Positions 54,373 through 63,711 are shown, counted from the stretch's first letter. The stretch is DNA of 64,000 bases from Bradyrhizobium erythrophlei (GCF_900129425.1 NZ_LT670817.1:2046001-2110000); one strand, 5' to 3'. The notes: generated by a model not told the origin, from the letters alone. Program-made: numbers and translations.

Positions 54373-54684
54373 TCACTTCAGTGGCGAGAACGCGACCGGG
54401 GTGAGAAAGATGCTCTCCTGGTGCACCAGGAACGGCAGGATCTTGGGCGAGAAGGCGGCCCATTCCTGGTCCTGCGCCAGCTTTTGGCGCTGCGCGGTGC
54501 GATGAGCGAAATCATCATAGGCCCAGATGAAGACCACCGAATTGAGCACGCCGGTTTCCTTGGTCCAGCAGCCAATTAGCTTGGCGTAGCGGGTGATGAT
54601 GCCGACACCCTCGGTCTCATAGATCTTGAGGAATTCCCCGGCCTTGCCGGCCTGAATCTGGTAGGTGCGGTGCTCGTAGATCAT
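54373..54684 (-). CDS. NIPSNAP family protein
   Basis: 103 residues, a single dimeric alpha-beta barrel domain: MIYEHRTYQIQAGKAGEFLK, YAKLIGCWTKETGVLNSVVF and IWAYDDFAHRTAQRQKL are diagnostic. Bacterial NIPSNAP proteins have no settled function and often sit in catabolic clusters. It diverges from a TetR gene 118 bp away and may share its operator. Confidence 0.88.
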   Translation of the reverse strand: MIYEHRTYQIQAGKAGEFLKIYETEGVGIITRYAKLIGCWTKETGVLNSVVFIWAYDDFAHRTAQRQKLAQDQEWAAFSPKILPFLVHQESIFLTPVAFSPLK

Positions 54685-54762
54685 CTCGGTGGTTTCCTGT
54701 GGCGTAACTCTGCGGGGGCGAGGGGCCGCGAGACTAGCTTGTCGGCGGTCGGGTGCAATCGT

Positions 54763-54785
54763 AATTTGTCGTCAACTGACGATTT
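54763..54785. promoter_or_regulatory. Operator-like inverted repeat upstream of TetR
   Basis: TCGTCA-AC-TGACGA (54769-54782) within TTTGTCGTCAACTGACGATT. It lies between the NIPSNAP and TetR genes, 18 bp before the TetR ATG. Aligned to the site at 55544-55567 it shares GTCGTCA and ACGAT/ACGAC in the same phase. Confidence 0.65.
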
Positions 54786-54802
54786 GGAAAAGGGCAGTGG
54801 AC

Positions 54803-55510
54803 ATGCGGGCGCGATCTAAACTGCTCAGCGGAACGCCGGCCCCGCGGACGGGAAAGCCGGCGGGCAAGCGGGTTGTGGTCGTTCGGCTACCTCCGGCCGA
54901 ACGCCGCGCCAAAATCCTCGCCAGTGCGTGCGACTTCTTCGCCGAATACGGCCTGACCGCGCAGACCCGGGCGCTCGCCGCCTCCTGCGGCGTCGCCCAA
55001 CGGCTGCTCTACCGCTACTTCCCATCCAAGGCCGCGCTGCTCGATGAGGTGTACCGGGAAGCCATCGTCTCGCCCTTCAAGGCCGTCTGGCTGGTGCAAC
55101 TGCGCGACCGCAGCGGTCCGCTCGAGCAGCGCTTGCTCGAATTCTACCGGAACTATTACGACACGGTGCTGACCCGCAGATGGTTGAGGCTCTTCCTCTA
55201 CGCCTCGCTGGCCGAAGCGCGCATGGCACCGGACTACATCTCGGCCATCGTGTTCGAACTGCTCGAGACCATCGTGCGCGAGGCCGCCCACGAGATGAAA
55301 GTCGAACTGCCGAAGGATTCCGCGCTGCTGCACGAGGTCGGCTGGACGCTGCATGGCGCGGTCTCGCACCTTGCGATCCGCCGGCACCTCTACGGCGCCA
55401 GCCTCGATGTTGCCGAACAGCGGGTCCTGGCGCTGCATGTGCGCGGATTCCTCGGCGGCTTTGCCTCCCTCGCAGCGCGGGCGCGCGACTTCGAGGCGGC
55501 GGGACGATAG
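54803..55510 (+). CDS. TetR-family transcriptional regulator
   Basis: 235 residues from the ATG at 54803. A GTG 6 bp earlier is possible, and the frame is open further upstream but runs through the operator. The HTH reads FFAEYGLTAQTRALAASCGV then AQRLLYRYFPSKAALLDEVY. The ligand domain is unassigned. A basic tail precedes the HTH. The matching inverted repeats at its own promoter and before the ABC operon argue that it represses both itself and the transporter/molybdenum-hydroxylase genes. Confidence 0.85.
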   Translation: MRARSKLLSGTPAPRTGKPAGKRVVVVRLPPAERRAKILASACDFFAEYGLTAQTRALAASCGVAQRLLYRYFPSKAALLDEVYREAIVSPFKAVWLVQLRDRSGPLEQRLLEFYRNYYDTVLTRRWLRLFLYASLAEARMAPDYISAIVFELLETIVREAAHEMKVELPKDSALLHEVGWTLHGAVSHLAIRRHLYGASLDVAEQRVLALHVRGFLGGFASLAARARDFEAAGR

Positions 55511-55543
55511 AGGTCGGCTGCCCGCCGCAGCAGCATCCTGCCC

Positions 55544-55567
55544 ATAAGTCGTCAGTTTACGACTTAT
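55544..55567. promoter_or_regulatory. Operator-like inverted repeat upstream of the ABC/molybdenum-hydroxylase operon
   Basis: ATAAGTCGT (55544-55552), six bases CAGTTT, ACGACTTAT (55559-55567): perfect 9-bp arms. It lies 84 bp before the binding-protein gene and is the stronger of the two related sites. Confidence 0.75.
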
Positions 55568-55650
55568 ATGTCCGATGTTAAGGTTTGTTTCGGCCCGCCC
55601 CCGCCTGCCCGGCGGGGTGCCCAGAAATCATCCGATCGGGAGATTAAGCC

Positions 55651-56970
55651 GTGACCGCATTTGCCCCGTCGAACCGCCGTTCGTTTCTGAAGACTGTCGC
55701 GGCGGCTCTGTCGTCTGCAACCGTCCTGTGTCGCGCCGGACGCGCCCTGGCGGCAGAGCCGATCAACTTCGCCTCATGGTCGGCCGGCGTCGACACCGTG
55801 AAGAGCCATATCGCCGCCTTCGAAGCGAAGACCGGCATCAAGGTGAACTACACCAACAGCCCTTTTGCACAGTACCGCGAGACGATGATCACCAAGTTCA
55901 TCGGCAAGGCGCCGATCGACACACTGTGGGTGTCGGACAGTTGGCTGCCGGAATGGGCCGAGGCGGGCTGGATCGCTCCGGTCGACCAATACAAGACGCT
56001 GGTCGACAATTCCGACGTCGACCAGTTCTGCGTCGACTCGATGACCTACAAGGGCAAGCAGTACGGCAACACCTATTACAGCGATTACATGGCCTTCATC
56101 TACAACGCCGACATGTTGGCCAAGGCGGGCATCAAGGCGCCGCCCGCCACCTGGGCGGAGGTCGTCGACCAGGCCAAGATCATCAAGGACAAGGGCCTCG
56201 CGCAGTGGCCGGTGCTGATCTCGATGGCCCAGGAGACCTGGCTGATCGAATTCATGACGGCGATGGTCTATTCCAGCGGCGGCCACTTCACCGACGACAA
56301 GGGCAACGCCGTGATGCAGGATCCGGCCAACGGCGCGGGCGCGGCACTGCGCTGGCTGGTGGACGCGGTGCAGAAGCACAAGATAATCTCCCCGTCCTGC
56401 GTCGAGACCGGCGAACTTGCGGTATTGAAGGCGTTTTCCTCGGGCGACAATGCTTTCGGCCTGATACCGAAATACCGCCTGCGCACGCTGAACGATCCGG
56501 CGCAGAGCAAGCTTGCCGGCAATGCCAAGATCGCCTTGATGCCGAAGGGCGAGAAGGGCTCCAACGCCACGGTGGGCTGGATGCGCTTCTACGGCATGAC
56601 GCCGCGCGCCCAAGCCGACGCTCAGCGGGCCGCGGACACCGTGATGCTGATGGATTGGTTCGGCGGCAAGGCCGACGGCGAATACAAGTTCCAGAAGATG
56701 CTGTTCAAGGATGTCGGCTCCGGCTTCGGCCAGAAGTCGCTGTTCAACGATCCCGAGATCCGGGCCGGCTACGCCGCCTATGGCGACGTCGACCTGATCG
56801 CCAAACAACAGTCGCTGGCGCGCAAGAAGGATGTCGTCACGCCCTGGTTCGGCGAGTGGAACGATGTTAACGGCACCGCCTGGCAGCAGGCCATCATGGG
56901 CAAGGTCAGCGTCGAGCAGGCCCTCAACACCTCGGCGGCGAAGTGGACCGAACTAAAGAAGCAGAGCTAA
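55651..56970 (+). CDS. Sugar-type ABC transporter substrate-binding protein
   Basis: 439 residues from the GTG at 55651 (GGGAGA upstream). Tat signal NRRSFLKTVAAAL. Mature family-1 extracellular solute-binding protein: INFASWSAGVDTVKSHIAAF, TLWVSDSWLPEWAEAGWIAP, MAFIYNADMLAKAGIKAPPA, TWAEVVDQAKII. It belongs to the MalE/UgpB-like group that serves CUT1 importers. The ligand is unknown; linkage to a molybdenum hydroxylase suggests a non-sugar such as a heterocycle or aldehyde precursor. Confidence 0.88.
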   Translation: MTAFAPSNRRSFLKTVAAALSSATVLCRAGRALAAEPINFASWSAGVDTVKSHIAAFEAKTGIKVNYTNSPFAQYRETMITKFIGKAPIDTLWVSDSWLPEWAEAGWIAPVDQYKTLVDNSDVDQFCVDSMTYKGKQYGNTYYSDYMAFIYNADMLAKAGIKAPPATWAEVVDQAKIIKDKGLAQWPVLISMAQETWLIEFMTAMVYSSGGHFTDDKGNAVMQDPANGAGAALRWLVDAVQKHKIISPSCVETGELAVLKAFSSGDNAFGLIPKYRLRTLNDPAQSKLAGNAKIALMPKGEKGSNATVGWMRFYGMTPRAQADAQRAADTVMLMDWFGGKADGEYKFQKMLFKDVGSGFGQKSLFNDPEIRAGYAAYGDVDLIAKQQSLARKKDVVTPWFGEWNDVNGTAWQQAIMGKVSVEQALNTSAAKWTELKKQS

Positions 56971-56991
56971 GGCCATCGTGAGGTCGTTGCC

Positions 56992-57909
56992 ATGACGTCG
57001 AGCGCCATTGGCGCCGCGACGCCGCGCCTGCGCGGCGCGCTCAGTTATGACGAGCGCGCCGCCCTGATGTTCGTGGCGCCGCTCGCCGCGGTGCTGCTCG
57101 CCGTTGCCGTGTTCCCGATTCTGTATTCGTTTTACGTCAGCTTGTTTTCGCTGAAGCTGACGCGGCCGGGCCGGATGCCGTTCGTTGGGCTCGACAACTA
57201 CGTCGCCGTGCTGTCCGATTCGCATTTCTGGCTCGCGGTCGAGCGCACCGCCTACTTCTCCGTACTCTCTGTGGTCGCCATCGCAGTGCTGGCGCTGCTG
57301 GTGGCGCTGCTGCTCAACGAGGAGTTTCCCGGCCGCCGCGCGCTCGGCGCCATCCTGCTGGTGCCGTGGGCGATCCCCTACGTCGCCAACGCACTGATGT
57401 GGAAGTGGATATACGATTCCAACTATGGCGCCCTGAACGGGTTGCTCTATCAGCTCGACTTCATCAATTCCTACATGGTCTGGCTCGGTGACGCCGACAA
57501 GACACTGCCGCTGATCGCCAATGCCTTTGTCTGGAAGGAAGTGCCGCTCGCCGCCATCCTGCTGCTGGTCGGGTTGAAGACGATTCCGCCGGATTTGCAT
57601 GCTGCGGCCAAGGTGGACGGCGCCAATGCCCTGCGGCGCTTCTTCCACATCACGCTGCCGCAACTCACGTCTGCCTTCGCTCTCGTCGTCGTCTACGAGA
57701 CGATGATGGCGATCCGCCATTTCGACCTGTTCTTCATCCTCACCGAGGGCGGTCCAGGCGACGCGAGCCACGTCGTCGCCTGGCGCATCTACGTGGAGAC
57801 CTTCCGCGGCCTTTCCTTCGGTACCGGTGCGGCTATGGCCTATGTGCTGGCGCTGGCGACGCTCGCGCTCGCCTACGCCATCATCCGCGTGCTGGCCCGG
57901 AGGATCTGA
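56992..57909 (+). CDS. ABC transporter permease, MalF/UgpA-like
   Basis: 305 residues with six hydrophobic segments. The cytoplasmic EAA loop reads HAAAKVDGANALRRFFHITL PQL. The N-terminus is short, as in UgpA rather than MalF. Separated by 1 bp from the second permease gene. Confidence 0.88.
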   Translation: MTSSAIGAATPRLRGALSYDERAALMFVAPLAAVLLAVAVFPILYSFYVSLFSLKLTRPGRMPFVGLDNYVAVLSDSHFWLAVERTAYFSVLSVVAIAVLALLVALLLNEEFPGRRALGAILLVPWAIPYVANALMWKWIYDSNYGALNGLLYQLDFINSYMVWLGDADKTLPLIANAFVWKEVPLAAILLLVGLKTIPPDLHAAAKVDGANALRRFFHITLPQLTSAFALVVVYETMMAIRHFDLFFILTEGGPGDASHVVAWRIYVETFRGLSFGTGAAMAYVLALATLALAYAIIRVLARRI

Positions 57910-57910
57910 G

Positions 57911-58873
57911 ATGACGGCGATCCCTGCGACTGCGCCATTCGCCATCCGCCACTACCGCGTCCATTCGCCGTTGCGCCGCATCGGGCGAGGCGTGGCGCTT
58001 ACTGTGGCTTCGTTTCTGTTCCTGGGTTACGTGCTGGCGCCGATTACATGGCTCGTGTCGTCCTCGTTCCAGAACGAGCGCGAGATCATTTTCAAGCCGC
58101 CGCATTGGATTCCTGAAGCGCCAACGCTAGAGAACTTCAGGGCCATCTTCGCCGCCAAGGACAAGGCCGTCACGTACGCAACGCGCAAGTCGGCGGATCC
58201 CGCCAGCGGAGGCTTCATCCCGACGACCGCGACCAATCTGCTGCCCTCGATGCTGAACAGCTTCATCGTCGCCTGCGCGGTCGTGGTGCTCAATCTGGTG
58301 GTTGGCGTACCGGCGGCCTATGCCATGGCGAAGATCCATTTCCGCGGCCGCCAGGCTTCTATCTATGCCATCCTAGCCACCCGGGTGATCCCAGACATCG
58401 CGCTGGTGGTGCCGTTCTTCCTGTTCATCCGCAATCTCGGCCTGCTCGACAGCCTGTGGTCGCTGATCATCACTTATCTCGCGGTGACGGTGCCGTTCTC
58501 GGTGTTCGTGCTGGTGAGCTATTTCGAATCGCTGCCGGACGAGCTCGACAAAGCGGCCCGGGTCGACGGCTGCTCTCGCCTGCAGACTCTCCTGCGCGTC
58601 TATCTGCCGCTGGCCAGGCCGTCGCTGGTCGCCGTCATCCTGTTCGCTTTTCTCGCGAGCTGGAACGAGTTTCTGCTGGCGTTGATGTTCACGCAGACCC
58701 CGGCCTCACAGACGCTGCCTATCGTTATCGCCTCCTTCACCTCGGATTTCACCATCAGCTTCTCCTTCATCAACGCCGCGGGCGTGCTGGCGATCATACC
58801 GCCGGTCATCCTCGCGCTGGTCTTCGAACGCTACATCGTGTCCGGCCTGACCGCCGGCGCCGTCAAGGGGTGA
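57911..58873 (+). CDS. ABC transporter permease, MalG/UgpE-like
   Basis: 320 residues from the ATG at 57911. EAA loop DELDKAARVDGCSRLQTLLR. PAAYAMAKIHFRGRQASIYA and AFLASWNEFLLALMFT are typical. An insertion rich in Lys, Ser and Pro (~85-105) enlarges the first periplasmic loop. Forms a heterodimer with the preceding permease. Confidence 0.88.
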   Translation: MTAIPATAPFAIRHYRVHSPLRRIGRGVALTVASFLFLGYVLAPITWLVSSSFQNEREIIFKPPHWIPEAPTLENFRAIFAAKDKAVTYATRKSADPASGGFIPTTATNLLPSMLNSFIVACAVVVLNLVVGVPAAYAMAKIHFRGRQASIYAILATRVIPDIALVVPFFLFIRNLGLLDSLWSLIITYLAVTVPFSVFVLVSYFESLPDELDKAARVDGCSRLQTLLRVYLPLARPSLVAVILFAFLASWNEFLLALMFTQTPASQTLPIVIASFTSDFTISFSFINAAGVLAIIPPVILALVFERYIVSGLTAGAVKG

Positions 58874-58885
58874 GGTGCGCCAAGC

Positions 58886-59995
58886 ATGGCCCGGATTCGT
58901 TTCAAGTCTGTGACCAAGCGTTACGCTGGCGACGTCATCGCCGTGAAGGACCTCGACCTTGAGATCCGCGACAAGGAATTCGTGGTGCTGCTAGGCCCCT
59001 CGGGCTGCGGCAAGTCGACCACGCTGAACATGATCGCGGGACTGGAAGATGTCACCGAGGGCGAATTGTGGTTCGACGAGCAGATCGTCAACGCGCTGCC
59101 GCCACACCGGCGCGACGTCGCCATGGTGTTCCAGAGCTACGCACTCTATCCGCACAAGACGGTCTACGAGAACATCGCCTTCGGGTTGCGGATGCGCAAG
59201 GTCGACGGCGCCGACATCGACCGCCGCGTCCGCGACGCCGCGGTCAAGCTCGAGATTGGCCATCTGCTGCAGCGCCGCCCGAGTCAGCTGTCTGGCGGGC
59301 AGCGCCAGCGCGTCGCGCTCGGCCGGGCAATGGTGCGGCAGCCCGCGGTGTTCCTGATGGACGAGCCGCTGTCGAACCTCGATGCAGCGTTGCGCATTTC
59401 CATGCGCGCGGAGATCAAGCACCTGCACACTGCAATGCAGACAACCTTCGTCTACGTTACCCACGATCAGGCGGAGGCGCTGACGCTCGCCGACCGCATC
59501 GTGGTCATGAAGGATGGCGTGATCCAGCAAATCGGCAATCCCGACGATGTCTATGAGCGTCCGCGCAACATGTTCGTCGCCTCGTTCCTCGGCAATCCGG
59601 CGATCAATTTTCTCGAGGGGACTATCGCGCGCGGCGACGAAGGACCGCTGTTCCGCTGCGGCGAGCTGGCGATTGCCCTACCGGCGAAATTTGCCGCAGG
59701 GCTGCGCGACCGGGGCGAGCAGGCGGTGGTGCTCGGGCTACGCCCCGAGGACGTCTGCGCCGCCGAGGCGGTGGGGCCGGGGCTCACGCTCGCGGGCGTG
59801 GTCGATTCCTTACTTCCGGTCGGCTCGGACCGCTTTCTTGGCCTCAAGGTAGAGGGCAGCGACGTCTTCGTCCGGGTCGACAAGGAGGCGCGGCACCAGG
59901 AGGGCGCAGCGATCGGGCTCGGCCTGGTCGCCGAGCGGCTGCATCTTTTCGACAAGGCGAGCGGCCTGACGCTGGCCGGGGAGGGCACGCCATGA
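58886..59995 (+). CDS. ABC transporter ATP-binding protein, UgpC/MalK-like
   Basis: 369 residues. Walker A GPSGCGKST (37-45), VFQSYALYPHKTVYENIAFG, signature LSGGQRQRVALGRA, Walker B VFLMDEPLSNLDAALR, H-loop VTHDQAEALTL, and a C-terminal TOBE/OB regulatory domain (LGLRPEDVCAAE). Energises the importer. Overlaps the FAD-subunit gene by 4 bp, so uptake and oxidation are co-expressed. Confidence 0.9.
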   Translation: MARIRFKSVTKRYAGDVIAVKDLDLEIRDKEFVVLLGPSGCGKSTTLNMIAGLEDVTEGELWFDEQIVNALPPHRRDVAMVFQSYALYPHKTVYENIAFGLRMRKVDGADIDRRVRDAAVKLEIGHLLQRRPSQLSGGQRQRVALGRAMVRQPAVFLMDEPLSNLDAALRISMRAEIKHLHTAMQTTFVYVTHDQAEALTLADRIVVMKDGVIQQIGNPDDVYERPRNMFVASFLGNPAINFLEGTIARGDEGPLFRCGELAIALPAKFAAGLRDRGEQAVVLGLRPEDVCAAEAVGPGLTLAGVVDSLLPVGSDRFLGLKVEGSDVFVRVDKEARHQEGAAIGLGLVAERLHLFDKASGLTLAGEGTP

Positions 59996-60858
59996 AGCCC
60001 GGCCGCTTTTCCTATGAAGCGCCGGCTTCGCTCGACGCGGCGCTGGACAGCCTGGCGACCTGGCACGATGCCGCCAAGATCATTGCCGGCGGCCAGAGCC
60101 TTGCGCCGATGCTCAACATGCGGCTCGCCCGGCCCGACCACCTGATTGACATCAACGGCCTCGCCGATCTCGGCCACGTCGCCGTCGACGGCGACAGGCT
60201 GTCGATTGGCGCGCTGGTGCGCCATCATCAGCTCGGCCATCATGGACTGGTGGTGCAGCACTGTCCCATGCTGGCCTATGCCGCCGAAACCATCGGCCAC
60301 TATGCCATCCGGCAGCGCGGAACGATCGGCGGCAGCCTGGCGCATGCCGATCCGGCGGCGCAGCTGCCGCTCGCCGCGCTTACCCTCGATGCAGAGATCG
60401 AGCTGCGGTCGGCGACGACGCGCCGTACCGTGCCGGCCGACGCCTTCTTCGTCTCGATATTCACGACCGCTATCGAGCCTGACGAACTGCTGGTCACGAT
60501 TCGCCTGCCGCTCCGGCAGCCGCACGAGGGCTGGGGCTTTCGCCTGTTCACCCGGCGCGCCGGCGACTTTGCCATCGTGTCGGTAGCGGCGACGCTCGCG
60601 CGCGGCCAGGGTGCGGCAATCGAGCGGTTGCGCCTCGCCATCGGCGGTATCGGACCGGTGCCGGTGCGGGCCGAGCATCTGGTGCCGGCGGAATTCGCGA
60701 CCGTTCTCACGGAAGGTTGGTCGGTGGGAGTGGCGGCCGCGGTGGCCGCGGCCGTGGAGATCGAGGACAACGAGCGGACGCCCGTCGTGTTCCGGCGGGA
60801 ACTGGTCGAAAGCCTGGCGCGGGACGTGCTCGACGACGCATTGGAGCGCGCGCGATGA
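59992..60858 (+). CDS. Molybdenum hydroxylase, FAD-binding medium subunit (CoxM-like)
   Basis: 288 residues. AKIIAGGQSLAPMLNMRLAR (FAD pyrophosphate site) and IRQRGTIGGSLAHADPAAQL (TIGGSLAHADP signature) define the CO-dehydrogenase flavoprotein fold. It passes electrons from the iron-sulfur subunit to an acceptor. Overlaps both neighbours by 4 bp. Confidence 0.9.
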   Translation: MKPGRFSYEAPASLDAALDSLATWHDAAKIIAGGQSLAPMLNMRLARPDHLIDINGLADLGHVAVDGDRLSIGALVRHHQLGHHGLVVQHCPMLAYAAETIGHYAIRQRGTIGGSLAHADPAAQLPLAALTLDAEIELRSATTRRTVPADAFFVSIFTTAIEPDELLVTIRLPLRQPHEGWGFRLFTRRAGDFAIVSVAATLARGQGAAIERLRLAIGGIGPVPVRAEHLVPAEFATVLTEGWSVGVAAAVAAAVEIEDNERTPVVFRRELVESLARDVLDDALERAR

Positions 60859-61349
60859 CTGACATTGATCCTGCTCCCGTCACCCTGACGGTCAACGCTC
60901 GCACCTACCGCGTGTCGGCCGAGCCGCGGCGGCTCTTGTCCGACGTGCTGCGCGAAGACTGCGGCCTCACCGGCACCCATGTCGGCTGCGAGCATGGCGT
61001 CTGCGGCGCCTGCACCATCCTGTTCGACGGCGCGCCGGCCCGCGCCTGTCTGCTCTATGCCGTTCAGGCGCAGGGGCACGCGATCACGACCATCGAGGCC
61101 TTCGCGACGAAGGGTGAGCTGTCGGTCGTGCAGCAGGCGCTGCACGAGGAGCATGGGCTGCAATGCGGCTTCTGCACACCCGGTATCGTCGTCACCATGG
61201 AAGCGTGGCTCGAACAGCATCCGAATCCTACCGAGGCCGAGATCCGCGACGCGCTGTCGGGCAATCTCTGCCGCTGCACCGGCTACCACAACATCGTTGC
61301 GGCGGTGATGAAGGCGGCGGCGCGGCGGCGCGGGGAGGCGAACCGATGA
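60855..61349 (+). CDS. Molybdenum hydroxylase, [2Fe-2S] small subunit (CoxS-like)
   Basis: 164 residues from the ATG at 60855. Both clusters are complete: CEHGVCGACTILFDG with a following C, and CGFCTPGIV with CRCTGYHNI. In contrast to the broken copy at 16746, all eight cysteine ligands are present. It relays electrons between the molybdenum and FAD centres. Confidence 0.92.
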   Translation: MTDIDPAPVTLTVNARTYRVSAEPRRLLSDVLREDCGLTGTHVGCEHGVCGACTILFDGAPARACLLYAVQAQGHAITTIEAFATKGELSVVQQALHEEHGLQCGFCTPGIVVTMEAWLEQHPNPTEAEIRDALSGNLCRCTGYHNIVAAVMKAAARRRGEANR

Positions 61350-63709
61350 CGGAAGCGCGCACCATCGGCGTGGCACTGCCGCGCAAGGAAGACTACCGGC
61401 TCCTCACCGGCCAGGGCCGCTATCTAGACGACATCGCTGTACCGAACTGCCTGCACGCACATTTCGTCCGCTCGCCGCACGCTCATGCGCGCATCGTAGC
61501 GATCGATTGCGAGGCGGCGCGCGGCGCCGAGGGCGTCGTCGCCGTGGTGACTGGGCTCGAGCTCGCCGAATGGACGACGCCGCTCCGTATGGCGCCGCCG
61601 ATCGAGGGGTTGCAGCCGACCGAATTTCCGACGCTGCCGTTCGACAAGGTCCGATTCGTCGGTGATCCGGTGGCGTGCATCGTTGCCACCAACCGCTATC
61701 TGGCGGAGGATGCCGCCGAGCTGATCGAGGTCGCCTACGAGGCGCTCGAACCGGTAGTGGACCTTGAGCGGGCGCTGGCGAAGGACGCGCCGCTGGTCGA
61801 CGACGATCTTTCATCGAACCTCGTCGCGCATCAGAGCTTCAGCGCCGGCGATCCGGCTCGCCGCTTTGCCGAGGCGGAGATCGTGGTCACGGCCGAATTC
61901 CGCCAGCCGCGGCAGACCCACGCGCCGATCGAGACGCGAGGCTGCTGTGCGCTCTGGGACGGCGGCCGGCGCCACCTCACCATGCATATCGGCAACCAGG
62001 TGCCGCACCCGTTCCGCACCCAGCTGGCGCGCCGCTTGCGCTTGACGGAGTCCCAGGTGACCGTCATCTGTCCCGATATCGGCGGCGCCTTCGGCCAGAA
62101 GATTGCGCTCTATCGCGAGGAACTGACAGTGGCGGCGCTGGCGCGGCAGCTCGGCCGCCCGGTGCGCTGGCGAGAGGACCGTGCCGAGAACCTGATGGCG
62201 GCGAGTCACGCCCGCGAGGACGTCGCGCGCACCCGCGCCGCGGTCAACCGCGACGGTCGGATCCTGGCGCTGGAACTCGAGATCGCTGAGGACTTCGGCG
62301 CCTACTGCTTCTACCCGGCGAACTATCTTGCCCGCGTGGTGGGGATGATCCTGACCGGCCCGTATCGGATCGACGACTACGCCTTCGACATCAAGGTCGC
62401 GCTGACCAACAAATGCGGCAACGGCCCGATGCGCGCGCCGATGGCGATCACCAGCTGGGTGATGGAAGGGACCATCGAGGCCATCGCGCGGCGGCTCGGG
62501 TGCGATCCCGTCGAGGTGCGCCGCCTCAATATGCTGCAGGCGGCGGACCTGCCGTTCACCATGCCGTCGGGGCTCGTGGTCGATGACGTCACGCCGCGCG
62601 AGACCATGGAAGCGGCACTGCGGACCTTCGACGTCACCGCCTTCCGCGAACGCCAGGCGCGCGACCGCGCCCGCGGCATCCATCGCGGTTTCGGCCTGTG
62701 TTGCGTCGTCGAGTCGACCACCTACGGTTCTGCATTCTACAAGGCGGCCGGCATTCCCGGCTCCGGTCACGAGTCGGGCTGGGTGAAAATCGAGCCTTCG
62801 GGCGCGGTCAACGCCTCGGTCGGCCTGATGGCCTCTGGCCAGGGTTACGAGACTACCTTCGCCCAGGTGGTTGCGGAGCCGCTCGGCGTCGATCCCGCCG
62901 ATGTCCAAATCCATCTCGGCAACACCGACACTGCGCCCTACGGCATGGGCAGCCGCGGCGCCCGCGGCGGCACCGCAGGCGGCAGCGTGCTCCTGCTCGC
63001 CGCCCAGGCGCTGCGCGATAAGGTGCTGATCATTGCCGCGGCGCTGCTCGGCCTCAACAGCAGCGGCGAATTGCGCCTGCGCGGCGGCTGCGTCGAGCGC
63101 CGGCTCGGCGGCGAATGGCGTGCAGCCGGCCCGTCGCTCGCCGATATAGCCCACGTTGCCTATTTCGATCCGCTGCGGCTGCCGCCGGGCCTCGAGCCCG
63201 GTCTCGAAGCGCACCGTGCTTACGATCCGCCGCCGATAACCTTTTCCAACGCCACGCACCTGTGTGAGGTGCGCCTCGATGTGGCGACCGGCCATGTCGC
63301 GGTGGAGCGGTACTTGGTCGTCGAGGACTGCGGCGCGGTCTACAACCCTGCGATCGTCCGCGGCCAGCAACAGGGCGCGATCGCCATGGGCATCAGCGGC
63401 GTGCTCCTGGAAGAGATGATCTATGACGAGAGCGGCCAGAACCGCTCGGGCAGCTTCGCCGATTACCTGCTCGCCACCGCCGTGGAGATCCCGCCGATCG
63501 AGGTGATCTCACAGCACACCCCGAGCCGGCACACGCCGACCGGCAGCAAAGGCATGTCCGAGGGTGGCGTGATGGGTGCCATCGGCGCGCTGCCGAGCGC
63601 GGTCAACGATGCGCTGGCGCCGTTCGGTGTCATCGTCGACCGCCAGCCGCTCAGTCCCATGTATCTTCGCGAATTACTGCGCGGCCCGAGCAAGGAGAAG
63701 CAAGCATGA
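61346..63709 (+). CDS. Molybdenum hydroxylase, large catalytic subunit (xanthine dehydrogenase/CoxL family)
   Basis: 787 residues from the ATG at 61346. RKEDYRLLTGQGRYLDDIAV, FVRSPHAHARI, and the molybdopterin-binding IGGAFGQKIALYREE are conserved. The catalytic glutamate is E739 in KGMSEGGVMGA. The loop that carries AYxCSFR in form-I CO dehydrogenase or AYRGAGR in form-II homologues is GPMRAPMA (360-367), so it is not a CO dehydrogenase and the substrate pocket is unusual. It likely hydroxylates an aldehyde or N-heterocycle imported by the adjacent ABC system. The cofactor-insertion gene (CoxI/XdhC type) is not in the window. Confidence 0.9.
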   Translation: MTEARTIGVALPRKEDYRLLTGQGRYLDDIAVPNCLHAHFVRSPHAHARIVAIDCEAARGAEGVVAVVTGLELAEWTTPLRMAPPIEGLQPTEFPTLPFDKVRFVGDPVACIVATNRYLAEDAAELIEVAYEALEPVVDLERALAKDAPLVDDDLSSNLVAHQSFSAGDPARRFAEAEIVVTAEFRQPRQTHAPIETRGCCALWDGGRRHLTMHIGNQVPHPFRTQLARRLRLTESQVTVICPDIGGAFGQKIALYREELTVAALARQLGRPVRWREDRAENLMAASHAREDVARTRAAVNRDGRILALELEIAEDFGAYCFYPANYLARVVGMILTGPYRIDDYAFDIKVALTNKCGNGPMRAPMAITSWVMEGTIEAIARRLGCDPVEVRRLNMLQAADLPFTMPSGLVVDDVTPRETMEAALRTFDVTAFRERQARDRARGIHRGFGLCCVVESTTYGSAFYKAAGIPGSGHESGWVKIEPSGAVNASVGLMASGQGYETTFAQVVAEPLGVDPADVQIHLGNTDTAPYGMGSRGARGGTAGGSVLLLAAQALRDKVLIIAAALLGLNSSGELRLRGGCVERRLGGEWRAAGPSLADIAHVAYFDPLRLPPGLEPGLEAHRAYDPPPITFSNATHLCEVRLDVATGHVAVERYLVVEDCGAVYNPAIVRGQQQGAIAMGISGVLLEEMIYDESGQNRSGSFADYLLATAVEIPPIEVISQHTPSRHTPTGSKGMSEGGVMGAIGALPSAVNDALAPFGVIVDRQPLSPMYLRELLRGPSKEKQA

Positions 63710-63711
63710 AA

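Noticed and set aside
55575..56870. 431-codon plus-strand frame overlapping the sugar-binding protein gene
   Set aside because: Arg/Gln/Gly-rich with no motif. The overlapping frame carries a Tat signal and a full solute-binding domain.
61811..63370. 519-codon open frame on the minus strand
   Set aside because: Antisense shadow of the molybdenum hydroxylase large subunit.
59992..63709. Aerobic carbon monoxide dehydrogenase
   Set aside because: The large subunit lacks the AYxCSFR loop of form-I CO dehydrogenase and also the form-II AYRGAGR loop.
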